DNA of 64,000 nucleotides, taken from contig CM074858.1 in the NCBI GenBank assembly GCA_037501455.1, forward strand, positions 11,396,501-11,460,500, written 5' to 3'. Below are positions 11,398 to 23,950 of this stretch, piece after piece (positions within the stretch are counted from its first letter, which is position 1; each line of letters begins with the position of its first letter). Made by a program: the position numbers and the translations under genes. Under the pieces are notes generated by a model. The model ran no database searches and was not told the DNA's origin. It was given only the letters and a program-made list of their open reading frames with translations. Source of the DNA: Lantana camara (Eukaryota; Streptophyta; Magnoliopsida; Lamiales; Verbenaceae).

Positions 11398-12065
11398 TCA
11401 GTTGGTATCCCAATTTTGCAATTTTCCCGTTTGGTATTGATTTCAAAATATAATATTGAATGTTGAATTATTTACTTAGATCTTTTATTTGAACTAAATT
11501 TTGTTTATTTTAGAATTTGATGTTTATATTTTTATAAATACTTTATATTACATAATATAATTAATACTACTATTATATGCATCATAAATATAACATAATT
11601 TACCAGAACCGTGTTTGTATCCTGTTTCTTTTCTAAACTTTATATTTACATACCTAAATTTGTCCGTTTGAGTTTGTGTTGATGTATAATATAATCATAC
11701 CGAAACCCTATTTTGTGTCCTATTTTTTATTTCTATATTTTATATTTGAATACATAAATTTATTCGTTTGAGGTTTGCTATATTCGTAAACATGCATCAA
11801 TATCCTATAGTTAAACTTTGTTGAAAGGCACGGGGAAATTGCCACTTCTTATCTTCTTCCTTTTGACCTATCCCATTATTGCTTGGGACAAATTTCCACC
11901 ACGTAACCTGCTACGGGCCCTACTTGGTCCCGAAACACGTCCTTAATACAAAAGGTTTTAAATAAACAAACACTAACCCTAATTATCTATGTTTCCTGGA
12001 ATGGAACGTGCCTCGTGTGTATTACATACTTTTGAAATAATTTATCTTCACACCAATTCAGTCTC
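11398..12065. other. Right half of repeat R, then the region upstream of lipase 1
   Basis: Positions 11398-11445 continue the split repeat R. The remainder is AT-rich intergenic DNA with no recognisable gene. Confidence 0.5.
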
Positions 12066-12073
12066 TATATATA
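12066..12073 (+). promoter_or_regulatory. Putative TATA box of lipase 1
   Basis: TATATATA lies about 127 bp upstream of the lipase 1 ATG, a plausible distance for a plant gene with a leader of about 100 bases. Position is the only support. Confidence 0.45.
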
Positions 12074-12199
12074 CTTCGCCTCAAGACTCTCTTCTCACCG
12101 AGCCAAGAGATCAAAACAAAATATTATATATTCTGAATTCTTTTCTCAATATTAATAGTAAATTCTTTTTAAAAAAAAAAAAGAAAAAAGAAAGGGGTG

Positions 12200-15100
12200 A
12201 TGGCCTCCAGTACGTGCAACAAGTCTTTCTCCAGCAACTACATGCTTTTGAAGCCCGAGGAAGCAAGTCTTCTCGAGCTCACAAAAATACTATTTTCCAG
12301 TGACATATCTAATAGGAAATTCGTGGATTGCCCCGAAAATGTTCACGAGCCTTTCGGGCGAAGATGGATTATTTTTGTTTCGATCCTTGTGCAGAAACTC
12401 TTGCACGCCGTCGCCAATCCCCTGGCGGCGTTTGGTTCCGCCGCCGAGAATTGGCTCAATCTGCTGTCGGAGAACGGCGGCTTCTTCAAGCTCATCTGGA
12501 ATTCACTCACAGGTATTCTATATACATATACATGTATGAATGTCATCACATATATTAAACATTTTATTCTTTTTAATTTTAAGCAAACTTTTTTGACGTT
12601 TTTATCTTGATTATATATGCTGGATTTCTGATGAAGAATGCAGAAAATTAAATTACCCCTCTCCAGGGACAGATTATTAATTAATTAATGATCTAACTGC
12701 GTAATGAAGCTAAAATTCGTGCTGTTAGGTAAATAATTATTGATCTTGAAAAAGAAGCAGTGAATTTAGAGGATAATTAATTAATTACGGTTTTCGCGGA
12801 TGAAGATGATGCCGATGTTTTTCCTAACGTTCAACACCTGGGCATGCTTTCTTCTTAAAAATTATCTTTTGTCCATTTTTTACTGCACACAAACACGCAT
12901 ATCTTGTTATTATATCATTACATATGATGCATGTCAGCAACATTATAAGTGGAGAATTATAATAATGTCTGTTTAATTAGCTGTTAATGATATTTTAATG
13001 AAGGTCTTGATCGTCATAATTATACCTACTCCATACACACACTGACACAGACATATATATTATATATATATATTTTGCTCCACATATCTTTATGGTCAAC
13101 TTGTACCGCTTTTTGCATGCCTGTAATCCAACTAACTAAAGTACTAATTAATAATTATATTTATTACCTACAATGAATGAATGCACTAGGAATCCGACTG
13201 GGGTTAGAATGGTTATACTATAGTACTTTTAAAAATATTATTTTTATCATGTTATATTATATTGGATTAGAAAGAATTTAATTTTGAGTTAAGATAGTTA
13301 CTTATTGATACGAATCAAAAGAGTTATGAACAGTCGAGTATTCTCTAACCTCTGTTATCGATACGACAAAATATAAGAGCTGCTCTGGTTTTACACGGTC
13401 ATCAATACCCCTGATTTATATGCATGTTGCATTGTCACTATATTGGACAATCAAATTATATCAAACATCATATCAGATACTTATTGTATTAAAAATCTGT
13501 ATCGATGTATCCATATCGTATTCTATCGTCCGTGTGTATGATGTCGACTTGAATACTCTTTTGAATAATTAAAGAAGAAGATTAGTTTGAACAAGTAATT
13601 AGTTAATTATATAATTTTGACGTTGTTTTTGAACAGGTAAAGTAGTGCACCCAGACAGAGAATCGGCAAAGTTTCTGTCGTTTATCGGTAACATCGACAA
13701 ACGCCGTGATTTGGACACGGAAATTGGGCCCGAAGATAAAAGATATAATTCCGCACTGTCTATAATGGCTGCCAAGGCTTCTTATGAGAATAAAAATTAC
13801 ATCGAGTCCATCGTCAACGACAATTGGAAGGTACATTGATATTGCTTCATTAATTAATTAATTCTGCCAAACAATATTCCAACTAACACTTAATTAATGT
13901 TAATATTATAATGAATTGGCTTGACCTATGCATTATTAGTAAAAAGTTATGCAGTGATTTTAATAAAAATAAAAAATGATGAATAATTTGAGATCTTTTA
14001 TTTTATTAGCAATAAGTGTATGAATTATTAGGAGATTTTTATAGGTCCCATTTGGGATTTGTTTTCAATATACAAATGAGAATAATGTTGAATATAAACT
14101 GGAAAAAGAAAAACACATGCATTCATATCTTTATTCTTCCGGGGGGGGCCTGAGATGACTTGTTCTTTAAATCCTGCAAATGCAATCATTTTTTTTTTTT
14201 TAAAAAAAAAAAAAGGAAATTGCCACAAATATGAAACATCAAACGTGCATGCATTATTGACTATAGTCTATAGATAACATTATTGACCATAGATATATAG
14301 CATTTATTGATGTCGATGGACGAATCAAATATACCATTTATTCCTAGATTTAGAGGTAATTATAAAATATTAATTTTATAATAAAGCTTTTAATATTTTA
14401 TTGCAAAAAATTTCCTAGAAGAAATTTTTATTACAAAAAAATTCCTAGAAGAAATTGTAATGCTACAATATACTACTCCTACTTGCATCAAAATGAAATG
14501 TTTGAGATCTTGGTATAATTGATAATACCAGAAAGACTAGTTCGTAATCACCTCTAAAGTCAAGATAATATATGTAATCTAGTCTAATTGATATATTGCA
14601 TGTGATGGTATTTTCCTTTTTTTTTTACTTAGGATATAATGGTTTAATATTCAAAGGTAAGTATTTAATTTATTAGAATATAAATAAAAAGGCTTTAGTT
14701 AGGCAGTTGATAAACAAAATTTATTCATGAAAATTAATCCAATTGGTCTGATTTCCCTGCAGATGGAATATGTTGGAGCCTATGATTTTTGGAACGGTAA
14801 GATAGTTCCTTAGCTTATCTCTCTATATGATGCAAAATTAGAAACCGATCCTTTTTTTATTATTATTTTTTAATTATTGAATCAATAAAAGTCCAAAATG
14901 AAATAATGAACTGATTGTCATTTAATAAATATATTTTACTCATATAACTCATACCACATTTAAAAACATTTTAAGTTAAAGCGAAAGTACATTTGGTATA
15001 CATGTAAGGTGAAATTATAATTTTTTTTAAGAAATTATGGTATAATATCTAATATTTGCAATAAATATACAAAAATTTTAACCTTTTTTTCTAAAAATTA

Positions 15101-16319
15101 AAGTTCTTCCATTAAATTCTCTTTTTCTTTTTTTTTTTTTAATAAATGTCTTCCATTAAATTTAACACTAACATCTCCCTTCAATTCCATGCAGATTATC
15201 AAGAAAAAGCTACAACACAGGCATTCATCTTCGACGACAAGAGAGATTTAATCATCGTCGCCTTCCGGGGAACCGAGCCGTTCGACTCCGACGCATGGTC
15301 CTCGGATTTCGACATCTCGTGGTACGACCTTCCCGGCGCCGGCAAGATCCACGGCGGCTTCATGAAGGCTCTCGGCCTCCAGAAAAGCCAAGGCTGGCCG
15401 CAGGAGCAAGATGCCGGAAAGCCGGAAACCGCCTATTACGCCATCCGAAAGCTGCTGAAAGAAAAACTGCAGAACAAAGATAACGCTAAGTTCGCCCTCA
15501 CCGGCCACAGCCTCGGCGGCGCCCTGGCGGCGATTTTTCCGGCGGTGCTGGCTCTCCACGAGGAGTCGTGGCTGCTGGACAGATTAGAAGGGGTGTACAC
15601 ATTCGGGCAGCCGAGAGTCGGAGACGAGAAATTTGGCCAATACATGAAGAGTATAATGGAGAAGCACAGCATTAATTTCTACAGATTTGTTTACAGTTAC
15701 GACTTGGTGCCGAGGCTGCCGTACGATGATAAGACGCAATTGTTCAAGCACTTTGGGACGTGTATCTACTACAACAGCTTGTATCACGGAAAGGTAATTA
15801 AGATCATGTCCAATAATCTACCAAAAGTGCTTCTCAACTTATTTTTTCAAAGTTCAACGGCTTTTTTATTCAACTTTAACTCTTTTTATCTCAAAAACTA
15901 CTCCACATTTACTGTTCTACCTATGTTTTACAACTTTAGCTTCTAGTTCTACTAAAGCCCGTACTCTCAATCTGTTTAAACACATTATATGACATATTAA
16001 AGAGTGTTATAACTTGTTATATGTGCAGGTTGTGGCTGAAGAGCCAGACAAGAATTACTTCTCCCCAATATGGCTGATACCAAAGATACTAAACGCATTG
16101 TGGGAATTCATCAGAAGCTTCATAATTCGATTCACCAGAGGCGCAGAGTACGCAGAAGGTGGGCTTCTCCGAATGTTCAGAACTATGGGGCTTCTTGTTG
16201 CGGGTGTTCCTGCTCATTGCCCCCAGGATTATGTCAATGCCACCAGATTGGGATCGTCCGACGTCTTTCTCTCACTTCTTACCACCTCAAACGACCAGAA
16301 AATCTTGAAGATCCAATAA
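12200..16319 (+). CDS. Lipase 1: class-3 triacylglycerol lipase, OBL1-like
   Basis: Five exons: 12200-12512, 13637-13830, 14763-14796, 15195-15793 and 16029-16319, all with GT-AG introns and phases 1, 0, 1, 0. They give 476 aa, close to the usual size of plant OBL1-type lipases. These enzymes hydrolyse triacylglycerol at the lipid-droplet surface. The N-terminus (residues about 55-80, GRRWIIFVSILVQKLL onward) is hydrophobic, consistent with droplet or membrane association in this family. Seen in order: the AFRGTEPF oxyanion-side motif (about 203-210), the nucleophile elbow GHSLGG (Ser286), FGQPRVGD (318-324), the acid in YDLVPRLP (Asp350) and the histidine in PAHCPQDY (His443). An in-frame GTG precedes the ATG, but the ATG at 12200 is the natural start. 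Introns 1 and 2 are long (1124 and 932 bp). Lipase 2 is 11 kb downstream on the same strand. No break is seen. Confidence 0.93.
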
Positions 16320-16844
16320 TTTGATGGGCTTCTCAAGTTGAAGATATGTCTGTATACCCTTGTTGCATGTTTAATTGCGTGTGAAGTGTAATAAATTTAT
16401 TTATTTGTTAATTAGTTATTATATATGTATGTACGTAGATTCCACTATAGAATAATCCAGCGTCGTGAAACTGTTTAATTAACTATGGGGGCAAAAGATA
16501 AATTCAAGCATATGGCCTACATCTAAAACTATTTATATATGTAATTAATTAGAATGTGTCGGTCTCTATTCTTATAGTCACATCATCTTTATTTAAAAGA
16601 ATTATTTGTTATAAGTGTTGGTGGATTCAGAATTATGAAGTTAGGAGGGAGGACCATTGATTTGATTCAAGGAGGAATTTAATCTAATCAGGCGGCACTG
16701 GTAATTAATTACTTTTCTTTTGTAAAGCTGGCATGTATGTAGCTTTTATTCTTACACGTTTTGAATTGATGACTAGATCAAACTACATGGTAAAAACAAA
16801 GTTCTTTTATGTACGTGCATGATACATATATTTCAAAAGTCACT

Positions 16845-16888
<44 letters not shown>

Positions 16889-17538
16889 GGTTTCCCCATT
16901 TAGAATCGTGGCCAGCGCTGTAAATGGAGAATTCGGGAGTACATGGGAAATGCGAACTCCACCAAGAGACAAAAAGAGGGAAACAAGATATAGAAAAGAT
17001 ATCAACACACAGGTCGATAATATATAGTTCGAGAATTCGTGAAAAGAACGAACTCCAACTAGAAATCCAGATAAACGTAATATACAAATGATAATACTTG
17101 GACATCATGTAAGTACAAGATGGACGATCTCCTAATTAATAAAAACGATAAGATCACATTGTGATGCGTGATAAACTCATTAATAGTAGAAGAGTTATAT
17201 GTAACTTAGGAGGAATATGCAAGCAAGGGCCTAAGCCAAGTAAAAGGCCAGAAAAGAAACAGGATAGAATAGAAGCGATCAGGAAGAGAGACAATTCGAA
17301 TAGTATATATGCATCAAAATATATATGATAAGACATTTTTGGGTTCTTGGGTATATATTTTGTTGAATATGATATTTTTGGACACCATGTACGTTAAGGT
17401 GTCTATAATTAAATTAAAATGTGATTATCAAGTACATCAATAATGATCGACCCTTTCCACTTTTCCAGACACTCCACATGCACTAAAAGAATAAATGAAT
17501 ATATACAAAACAGTACTATATGATTAGGGACCAGACTT
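16320..17538. other. Intergenic region downstream of lipase 1
   Basis: AT-rich, with a (TA)n microsatellite at about 16848-16883. The 3' UTR of lipase 1 probably occupies the first few hundred bases. I see no gene; the short ORFs that run through the microsatellite (TIYIYIYIY type) are not credible. Confidence 0.5.
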
Positions 17539-18048
17539 TAATATTATATATTGAAAATGTCTTCTCATCCTCTAGATTATGTTTTGTCTAAATTATCTAC
17601 CAAGATTTCAACTTACTTTTGTCCATCTAAATACTAGTGGTATCCGTATAATAAACTAATAACTTTTTTTGCACTAAGAATCGCTATAAACGACTATATC
17701 GATAAAATCTCACAATAATCACTACCAAAAAAATGACCTACTACTACACTTTTCTTATTATAGTTTTTTAAAAAATGTAGCAATAAACAGATTTCCCCAC
17801 ACTTTTTAATGAAATGTAGCAAAGTTAAAATAACTATTTTTATTTAGTTTTTTATTTATAAAAATAAATTTTTGGCGCAAATAACAACTTGCTTAAATAT
17901 CTTTACCACTCAAATTTTATTAATTTATTGAAAATTTCATTATAACAACTTCTAAATTTTTCAGTCCCTCCAAAATTACAAAAGAACTACCTCCTAAATA
18001 ATAGCAACTTAAGAAAAATATAAATCTCTTTTTTCTACCACTTCCCAC

Positions 18049-18254
18049 TGTAAAGTCACGTATGGAGCCAAGAATTGTTTGTATTCATCGATATCACAAA
18101 GTACAAGATACAACACCAAATATATACTGACTAGGGCTACAAAATACAAGAGAGGAAAAAGGCTAAATACAGGGAAAAGAATAAGGAAGGAAAAAATTAC
18201 AAGAGTGATTTGAGTCAATCAAAAAACTTTCCTTAGTTAGGTGATCTTATCCTT
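18049..18254 (-). repeat. 3' LTR of the Copia element
   Basis: Matches the 5' LTR over its length but lacks the last five or so bases at its inner end, where the internal deletion joins it to integrase-side sequence. Confidence 0.9.
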
Positions 18255-18277
18255 TAAAAGATGCGAGCAAGGTGCGA

Positions 18278-19400
18278 TTAGACTCTGCGTTCAAAGAATT
18301 TGACATGACGAGCAAGAAAGATGTGATTAGACTCTGGTTCCAGACACCTAGCAGCTGAGTGAGTTGGACTTTGCCCTAGATACACACAAGGTTTGGTTCT
18401 AAAATAAAACTTATGTTGGTTGTACGGACGTAATAGAGGGAAGACAGCACAACCAAAGGGTTTAAAGTCTATGTACGGAGGAGACAAGCCCAAGAGTTTT
18501 TGGTGAGGGGAAATATTCCGAAGAACATGTGAGGGGAGTGAGTTGATGAGTGAGACTCCCGGTTCAAAGGCAAAACTCCAATATTTGAGTGGCATTTTGG
18601 CATGAGCAAGAAGTGTTAGACCGGTATCAACAACATGTCTTATTTTGCGTTCTGCAACACCATTCTGTTCATGGGTGTAAGGGCAGGCTATGCAATGGAC
18701 AATTCCCATGGATTGAAAATATTTGTTTAGTTTCTGGTATTCCCCTCCCCAATCTGAGTGAAAAGCTTTTATTTTTCCCTGGAACTGACGATTTACCAGT
18801 TGCTCAAAGTTTAGAAATAGAGAATACACTTCACTTTTATTTTTCAGAAAATAAATCCAAGTGTAACAGGTAAAGTCATCAATGAAGAGCAACATATAAC
18901 GAAAATCATTACTGGAGGCAATAGGGGCTGGTCCCCAAACATCTGAGTAAATGATATCAAAAGGGGCAATGCTCTTATGTTCAATAGAAGCTAAAGGAAT
19001 TCGACTCATTTTACCAAGTACATAAGAGGAACATGGTTCTAAACTACTGCTAGAGGACTCAAGTCCGGAATTTCGAACAACAGATCTTAAAACTCTGGAA
19101 TTTGGGTGACCCAACCGGGCATGCCAATCATTCATGCTGGGCACTTCAGCAGCTAAAGCTTGTTTATTCGATGGGGACACCACGTACATTCCCTGCTCAC
19201 TAGGGCCCCAGAGCAACACTGTCTTGGTTACCTGGTCCTTAATGAGAAAATGAGTAGGCCAAAATTCAAAGAACACACCATTATCAGAGGTAAACTTTTG
19301 AACAGATAATAAACTCTTGGTAAGGGATGACACCCGCAGTGTGTTATTTAAAGAGAGGACTCCTTTAGATGAAGAAATACCAGCTTTACCTGTATATGTA
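18278..19400 (-). pseudogene. Copia integrase region (GAG-pre-integrase and catalytic core)
   Basis: The open frame (18278-19333, extending upstream with stops) holds the pre-integrase motif WHARLGHPN and then an integrase core with the D, D, E signature: Asp in SDVWG, Asp in HSDWGGEY and Glu in NGVAERK. The C-terminal part includes FKPFGCAVFP and VYLGQSP, usual for Copia polyproteins. The frame ends at 18278 next to the LTR, so the downstream reverse transcriptase is absent. It cannot support transposition on its own. Confidence 0.88.
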
Positions 19401-20556
19401 ATAGGCAGCCCTTGACCATCACCAACATGGAGTTGATCAGTACCACGATAAGGTGTCGGATTGCCTAGTGAATTGAGATCAGGTGTGGCATGAAAATTTG
19501 CAGCTGTATCAGGGTACTACTGCTGGAACTGGTGCTGGTACGACCCCTGTTATGAGGGATGGTATGGCTGCTGCAACTGGTGTGTTGGGACAAAGTCAGG
19601 GGCAAGTCCATGGCCAAAGTAGGTATGATTGGCCTGAGCAGGGAACGAGGGTCGGAAGCCAGGTGCCGGTGGCTGGTACCTATTGCGACAAGTGGAGGCA
19701 GAATGATTCCTCCAACCACAGATCTGACACGGACCTCGAGGTCTGGAACGTCCACCATGATAACGATTACTGGGACCAGGACTGGGGTGCCGGTTGGTTC
19801 CAGGAGTGAAGGTGGTAGGGGTTGAGGGTCCACGAGCAGATTGTGGCCTGGATGTCGGCACATGAGAGGCATTGGCGATTGGAACAAACAGAGACCTCGA
19901 AGGAGAATTTCGTGTGCCACCAGTTGACCGTGCAATTCATGGAATGAGACTGGTTCAGATTTCAGGTTCAGCGCAGTAATGATGCTGTGGTATTCGGAAC
20001 CAATGTTCCGGTAGATGATAGCATTGAATTCGGCCGAGGATAGGGGACGCCCGACAGCAGACAATTCATCGGACAAGGCTTTCGCTCGCTGAAGAAACTG
20101 TGACACCATTGTATCATTGCATTTGAGTTCTTGAAGTTCAATGTGTAATTGAAGTTGCCAATTTTGGGAGACCGAACCGAAGGCATTGGCGAGAGCCTTC
20201 CAAATTTCATGGGATGAGGAGAGCCCAATAACATAGGGAAAAACTTCTTCAGAGATGGATGATAGTAACCAGGAATGAAGCATCTGGTCCTTTTTGTACC
20301 AGTCCGCATATGCTGGATTGGCAATCTGAGACGTCAGATCTGTCGGATCCGGAATAGTTGTGGGTGGTGATTCACCGGTACCATCAACAAAACCATTCAG
20401 GCTTTGGTAATTAAGAAGTGGAAGGAATTGCGTCTTCCAAGCTAGATAATTTTTGCTGTTTAATTTGATACTGAAGCTATGGGTAGTGGAAAGGGTGGTG
20501 TTTGGGTTTGAGGCGGTGACAAGGGTTGTGGTGGACATGGCGATGGTGGTGGGCAA
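19400..20556 (-). pseudogene. Copia gag region, frameshifted
   Basis: Begins with an ATG at 20556. The first about 230 residues are a typical Copia gag (WKTQFLPLLNYQSLNGFVDG, then EIWKALANAFGS and LQLHIELQELK). Near 19870 the frame shifts. The zinc knuckle CQICGWRNHSASTC (C-X2-C-X4-H-X4-C) lies in another frame at about 19700-19740. Further stops separate it from the integrase part. Confidence 0.85.
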
Positions 20557-20601
20557 AGCGGAAAGGAGAGAAAAAAAAAATTTAATATGGCTGTGGTACC
20601 A

Positions 20602-20812
20602 TGTAAAGTCACGTATGGAGCCAAGAATTGTTTGTATTCATCGATGTCACAAAGTACAAGATACAACACCAAATATATACTGACTAGGGCTACAAAATAC
20701 AAGAGAGGAAAAAGGCTAAATACAGGGAAAATAATAAGGAAGGAAAAGATTACAAGAGTGATTTGAGTCAATCAAAAAACCTTCCTTAGTTAGGTGATCT
20801 TATCCTTCAACA
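20602..20812 (-). repeat. 5' LTR of the Copia element
   Basis: 211 bp, starting TGTTGAAGGATAAG and ending GACTTTACA on the minus strand. It abuts the primer-binding site. Confidence 0.9.
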
Positions 20813-22330
20813 CCCACCACCACAATAGAATCAGAAAACTTTGTTTTTTCACTATATAATTATGAAAGTTGAATGTTTTCTTTCTCTACAAATTTCTTAA
20901 ACCAAATTATAGAACGACGGCGGTTTTAGTTATGCAAGGTTTGGTTGCTTTGATTTTTCTTTTTCTTTTTTTTTTTTTTTCAATTTAGGATCATTGTTTT
21001 TGTTTTTTTCTAAGAATTTGTTGTCATTCTTATCTAGGAAAGATTGATGCTATGAGAAAAAAAATTATATCTTCATTGAGAAGAAAGTTAATTTGATTCG
21101 AAGACCATTTAATATTAATTTTGGATGAACTCTAGGTTAGTAGCTCTTGCCCATTAGTTTCTCTATTTTGAGTTTTCATTTGGTGATATTCATTTATGTA
21201 AAATTACGTATCACAGTTTTTGTTTACATCAATTTATTTTGTATTTTTTTTTTCTTAGGAAGTTGATGAAGATCAACTCACACATCGATGAATGCAGCAA
21301 GGAGAATTTTTTTTTCTTTTTTTTAAGTAGGTTAGTGATGCCAAATAGATTAAATAGATTTAGCTACATAACGGAATTTGTTATACATGTTTCAATTTTT
21401 AGATATTATAATAAAATAAATTTGACATGATTATTGTACGATTTATAATTGTCTAAAAATAAACATATATATTAGTATTGAATACTTAAAAGAAAAAGAA
21501 AAAGAAAAATTCTAATGAAAGTGTAGGGAGGTTTTCTTTTAAGAATATATAAATTTGTAAATGCACATTAAAATGTAGTATGAATTATGTGTTGCTATAC
21601 TTTAAAATGTCGGAATGATGAATATATGTTGTTGTACTTGTAAGTGCAGGGTAAACTCTCCCTACGACAACGTTGATGCACATGTTAAAAGTGTAGTATG
21701 AGTTCAAACTCACTTTAATTACCCACACTTCTAGGTGTAGTGATAACTAATTTTTTGTATAGTGAATATTTATATTTCTGACGGCAATCGATATTTCTTT
21801 TTAAAATGTTGCATCACTGGAATCATATTATGTTTATTCGAATTCGTATAATATATATATATATGTAGTTTATAAGCCGAAAGTATAAATGGGAATCCAT
21901 AAATTAAAATCATTTATGCTGCAAATAAATTAAGTCCGCAGTCTAATGAGTTCAGAGTTTAATGAATTATTTATTATTGATTCTGTCTGGTCTTTCCTAA
22001 GGTGAAATTGTAAAGAAATCTTCATTTAAATATATTCATATATATTATGAGTTGTATCTTTCATTCTGTTTCACTTTAGACGAGTTGTATCTTTCATTCT
22101 TTTTTCATTTTAAACATAGTCCGTATTTCAAAAAAAATAACATATTCCTCTTATGTTGTTCAATTTTCTTGTTCTTTTAAGAGATCTAGAAAGGAGTGGC
22201 CGATGAGTTAATTTTATATACATGACAGCCTAAAAATAACAGATTGAAATTGTAATGTGATGAAATAAATGAATTAAAACTCGTATGTCATTCAATATAG
22301 CTAATGATCAAAATTAAAACATATCAAAAT

Positions 22331-23718
22331 TGTTAAATTGGTTATTTTAATTTTGATGATTAATAAGTTGTGATCTTCCTTAAATGTCTTTGTTGTCCAT
22401 TGCTCTGTTTGCAGATCTAAAAAGATCATTAACAACTTGAGCCATACGAGATCAGTTGAAAGTAAGGATTGATCAATGGAAGCAGCTCATCTCTGGTACC
22501 TTCTGGTACTAAGACAACTGATCAACCTTCAGCTCAAATCTCAAAAAAGGAATGCACAATCGAAAGCATCCTAAAGAAGAAAGAAAGAGAAAAAGTCCAT
22601 AATAATCAAAGACCAAGTATGTCCACAATCAACACGGGCCAAAGGAAAAGATGAACAAAAGAGCAATCCATGTGGTATCAAGTTATCCAACTTCACAATC
22701 AGTCTATCATGAAGAAGAAGAACAAAAGTTAGAATCAGGACTTCAAAGGAAAGACAAAAGAAGTTGTCCAAAGCTGACAAAAATAAAAAGGATGTCCAAG
22801 GATCAAGAGAAACAAGTATCAAAAGAAAAGAGTTCAGCTGGTACAAGAAAAGACCACTAGCATGAAGCAGTTCAAAGTCAAGCTTTGAATTCAAGTCAAC
22901 ACTCTCTTAGGAGCTCAAGATTGACAAATGATGTCAGCAGATGATGCTGGCCCAATGCTTGCTCAAAGAACAAAGAAACCCAACGGATCTTTCCCACCTT
23001 AAAAGTCAAAAAGTTATAACAACTCTTTTACACCTGCTGGTAGCAGAGTCTGGGGAAATGTGCAGACTTCAAAGTTCAAATTTGAGCCAACGGCTCTTTT
23101 GGAGTTACACCTTTAAAAAGGGGATGAAGATACAAATTCAAGTGACCTCTTCAAGATCTGTCAATTTCTGTCATACACATAAACATACTTTGTTTTCTCA
23201 TAGTGTCCTTTAGCTTGCAGAGTTCTTGGGTCCAGGAAGCGATTGGTTCCATAGTCTTTGTTATATAGGAACCTCCCTTCTTCTTATTGCTGGCCTGATA
23301 GAACCATAGTCTTTGTTACATAGGTTCTCTTCTTGCTTTCAGCTTGCTGGCCTGGTGAAACCATAGTCTTTGTTACATAGGTTTCATTCTTGCTTTCAGC
23401 CCTCTTTGTATCTTGTACCTTTGGATCAAGTCGGAGCCATAGTCTTTGTTACATAGGCTTCACTTGATTTTGATCTTATTGAAACTCCATTTAAAATCCT
23501 AAGCTTAACAAACTTAGGTAGAGGACTAACTTGCCCGACTTGTGTTTTCACAGTTGTGGTGAGCCAACCTCTATAAATATCTTGTGTTCCTTTACTTGTG
23601 CTTACTCTGTTCTTGACTGGTACGTGAAGCATATTTGTTCCAGTTCCACTGCTGATATTTTGTATCAGGTTTTGAAGGACACAAATCTGGGTGGATTTGT
23701 TATTTGGTGATCTTAACA
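22331..23718 (+). mobile_element. Putative LTR inserted in block B
   Basis: Homology between blocks B and B' stops exactly at 22330, and the new sequence opens with TGTTAAATTGG. It contains TTTTGATGATTAATAAG, a context seen in Copia (SIRE-like) LTRs, and may end at TTAACA (23713-23718), the inverse of its start. No target duplication or clear primer-binding site was found, so the right boundary is uncertain. The short Lys-rich ORFs inside (22469-22860) are probably chance. It carries the four hairpin repeats at 23245-23461. Confidence 0.5.
23245..23461 (+). repeat. Four hairpin repeats with a constant core and changing arms
   Basis: Four copies of a 21-bp core CCATAGTCTTTGTTACATAGG (the first has TATATA near its end) lie at 23245-23273, 23300-23328, 23356-23386 and 23433-23461. 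The flanking arms differ between copies but still pair: GGTTCC/GGAACC, AGAACC/GGTTCT, TGAAACC/GGTTTCA and GGAGCC/GGCTTC (one G-T pair). Copies 2 and 3 also share spacer sequence, so the array grew by tandem duplication. Confidence 0.85.
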
Positions 23719-23950
23719 GATCTATTCTTGATTGGAATCAGTTTAACCACTGCTTCCAGTATTGGTGATCTATCCAATCCTTGGGGGATTTCAGACTTGA
23801 AGTATTTGGGCGAAAAAATACAGTTTCGTAATTCAGGCTTTCTAAAACAATTACAAATACTCAATCGCATCAAGACTAAGAATTTCTACCAAATTCAGTA
23901 TAATTGAGACGAATCAGAAACACGATTAACGAGGTGGCTTTGATACCACT
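23719..23950 (-). other. Leader and primer-binding site next to the LTR at 23951
   Basis: On the minus strand the LTR end CCAACA is followed by AG and TGGTATCAAAGCC (about 23937-23949), close to the initiator-Met tRNA-type primer site common in Copia elements. About 200 bp of leader-like, non-coding DNA follows. No gag is present, so the interior has been lost. Confidence 0.55.

Larger units (their letters stand above)
18049..20812 (-). mobile_element. Young, internally deleted Ty1/Copia retrotransposon
   Basis: Two LTRs of about 206-211 bp (18049-18254 and 20602-20812) differ at about four positions by eye. A perfect 5-bp target duplication CCCAC flanks the element (18044-18048 and 20813-20817). 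On the minus strand the LTR ends TG...CA are followed by a primer-binding-like TGGTACCACAGCC at 20589-20601. Gag and integrase are recognisable. Reverse transcriptase, RNase H, the polypurine tract and the first few bases of the 3' LTR are missing at one deletion junction near 18255. Confidence 0.92.
17719..21743. mobile_element. Class II element with TCACTAC termini, split by a Copia
   Basis: The ends TCACTAC and GTAGTGA are inverted, and a 3-bp TAA lies outside both (17716-17718 and 21744-21746). Block B' lacks the element at the matching point, which supports an insertion. Without the nested Copia it is about 1.26 kb and non-coding; subterminal motifs around ACTTTTAAAATGTAGTA recur at both ends. 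A TAA duplication suggests PIF/Harbinger; the CACTAC terminus also resembles CACTA elements. The superfamily is undecided. Confidence 0.6.

Noticed and set aside
15248..15787. Minus-strand and alternate-frame ORFs under lipase 1 exon 4
   Set aside because: GC-rich shadow frames of a clear lipase exon.
22469..22860. Lys/Ser-rich ORFs
   Set aside because: Short, lie inside a putative LTR and match no domain I know.
23245..23461. CRISPR-like array
   Set aside because: Four repeats with unequal, related spacers in a plant LTR; no cas genes and a eukaryotic context.
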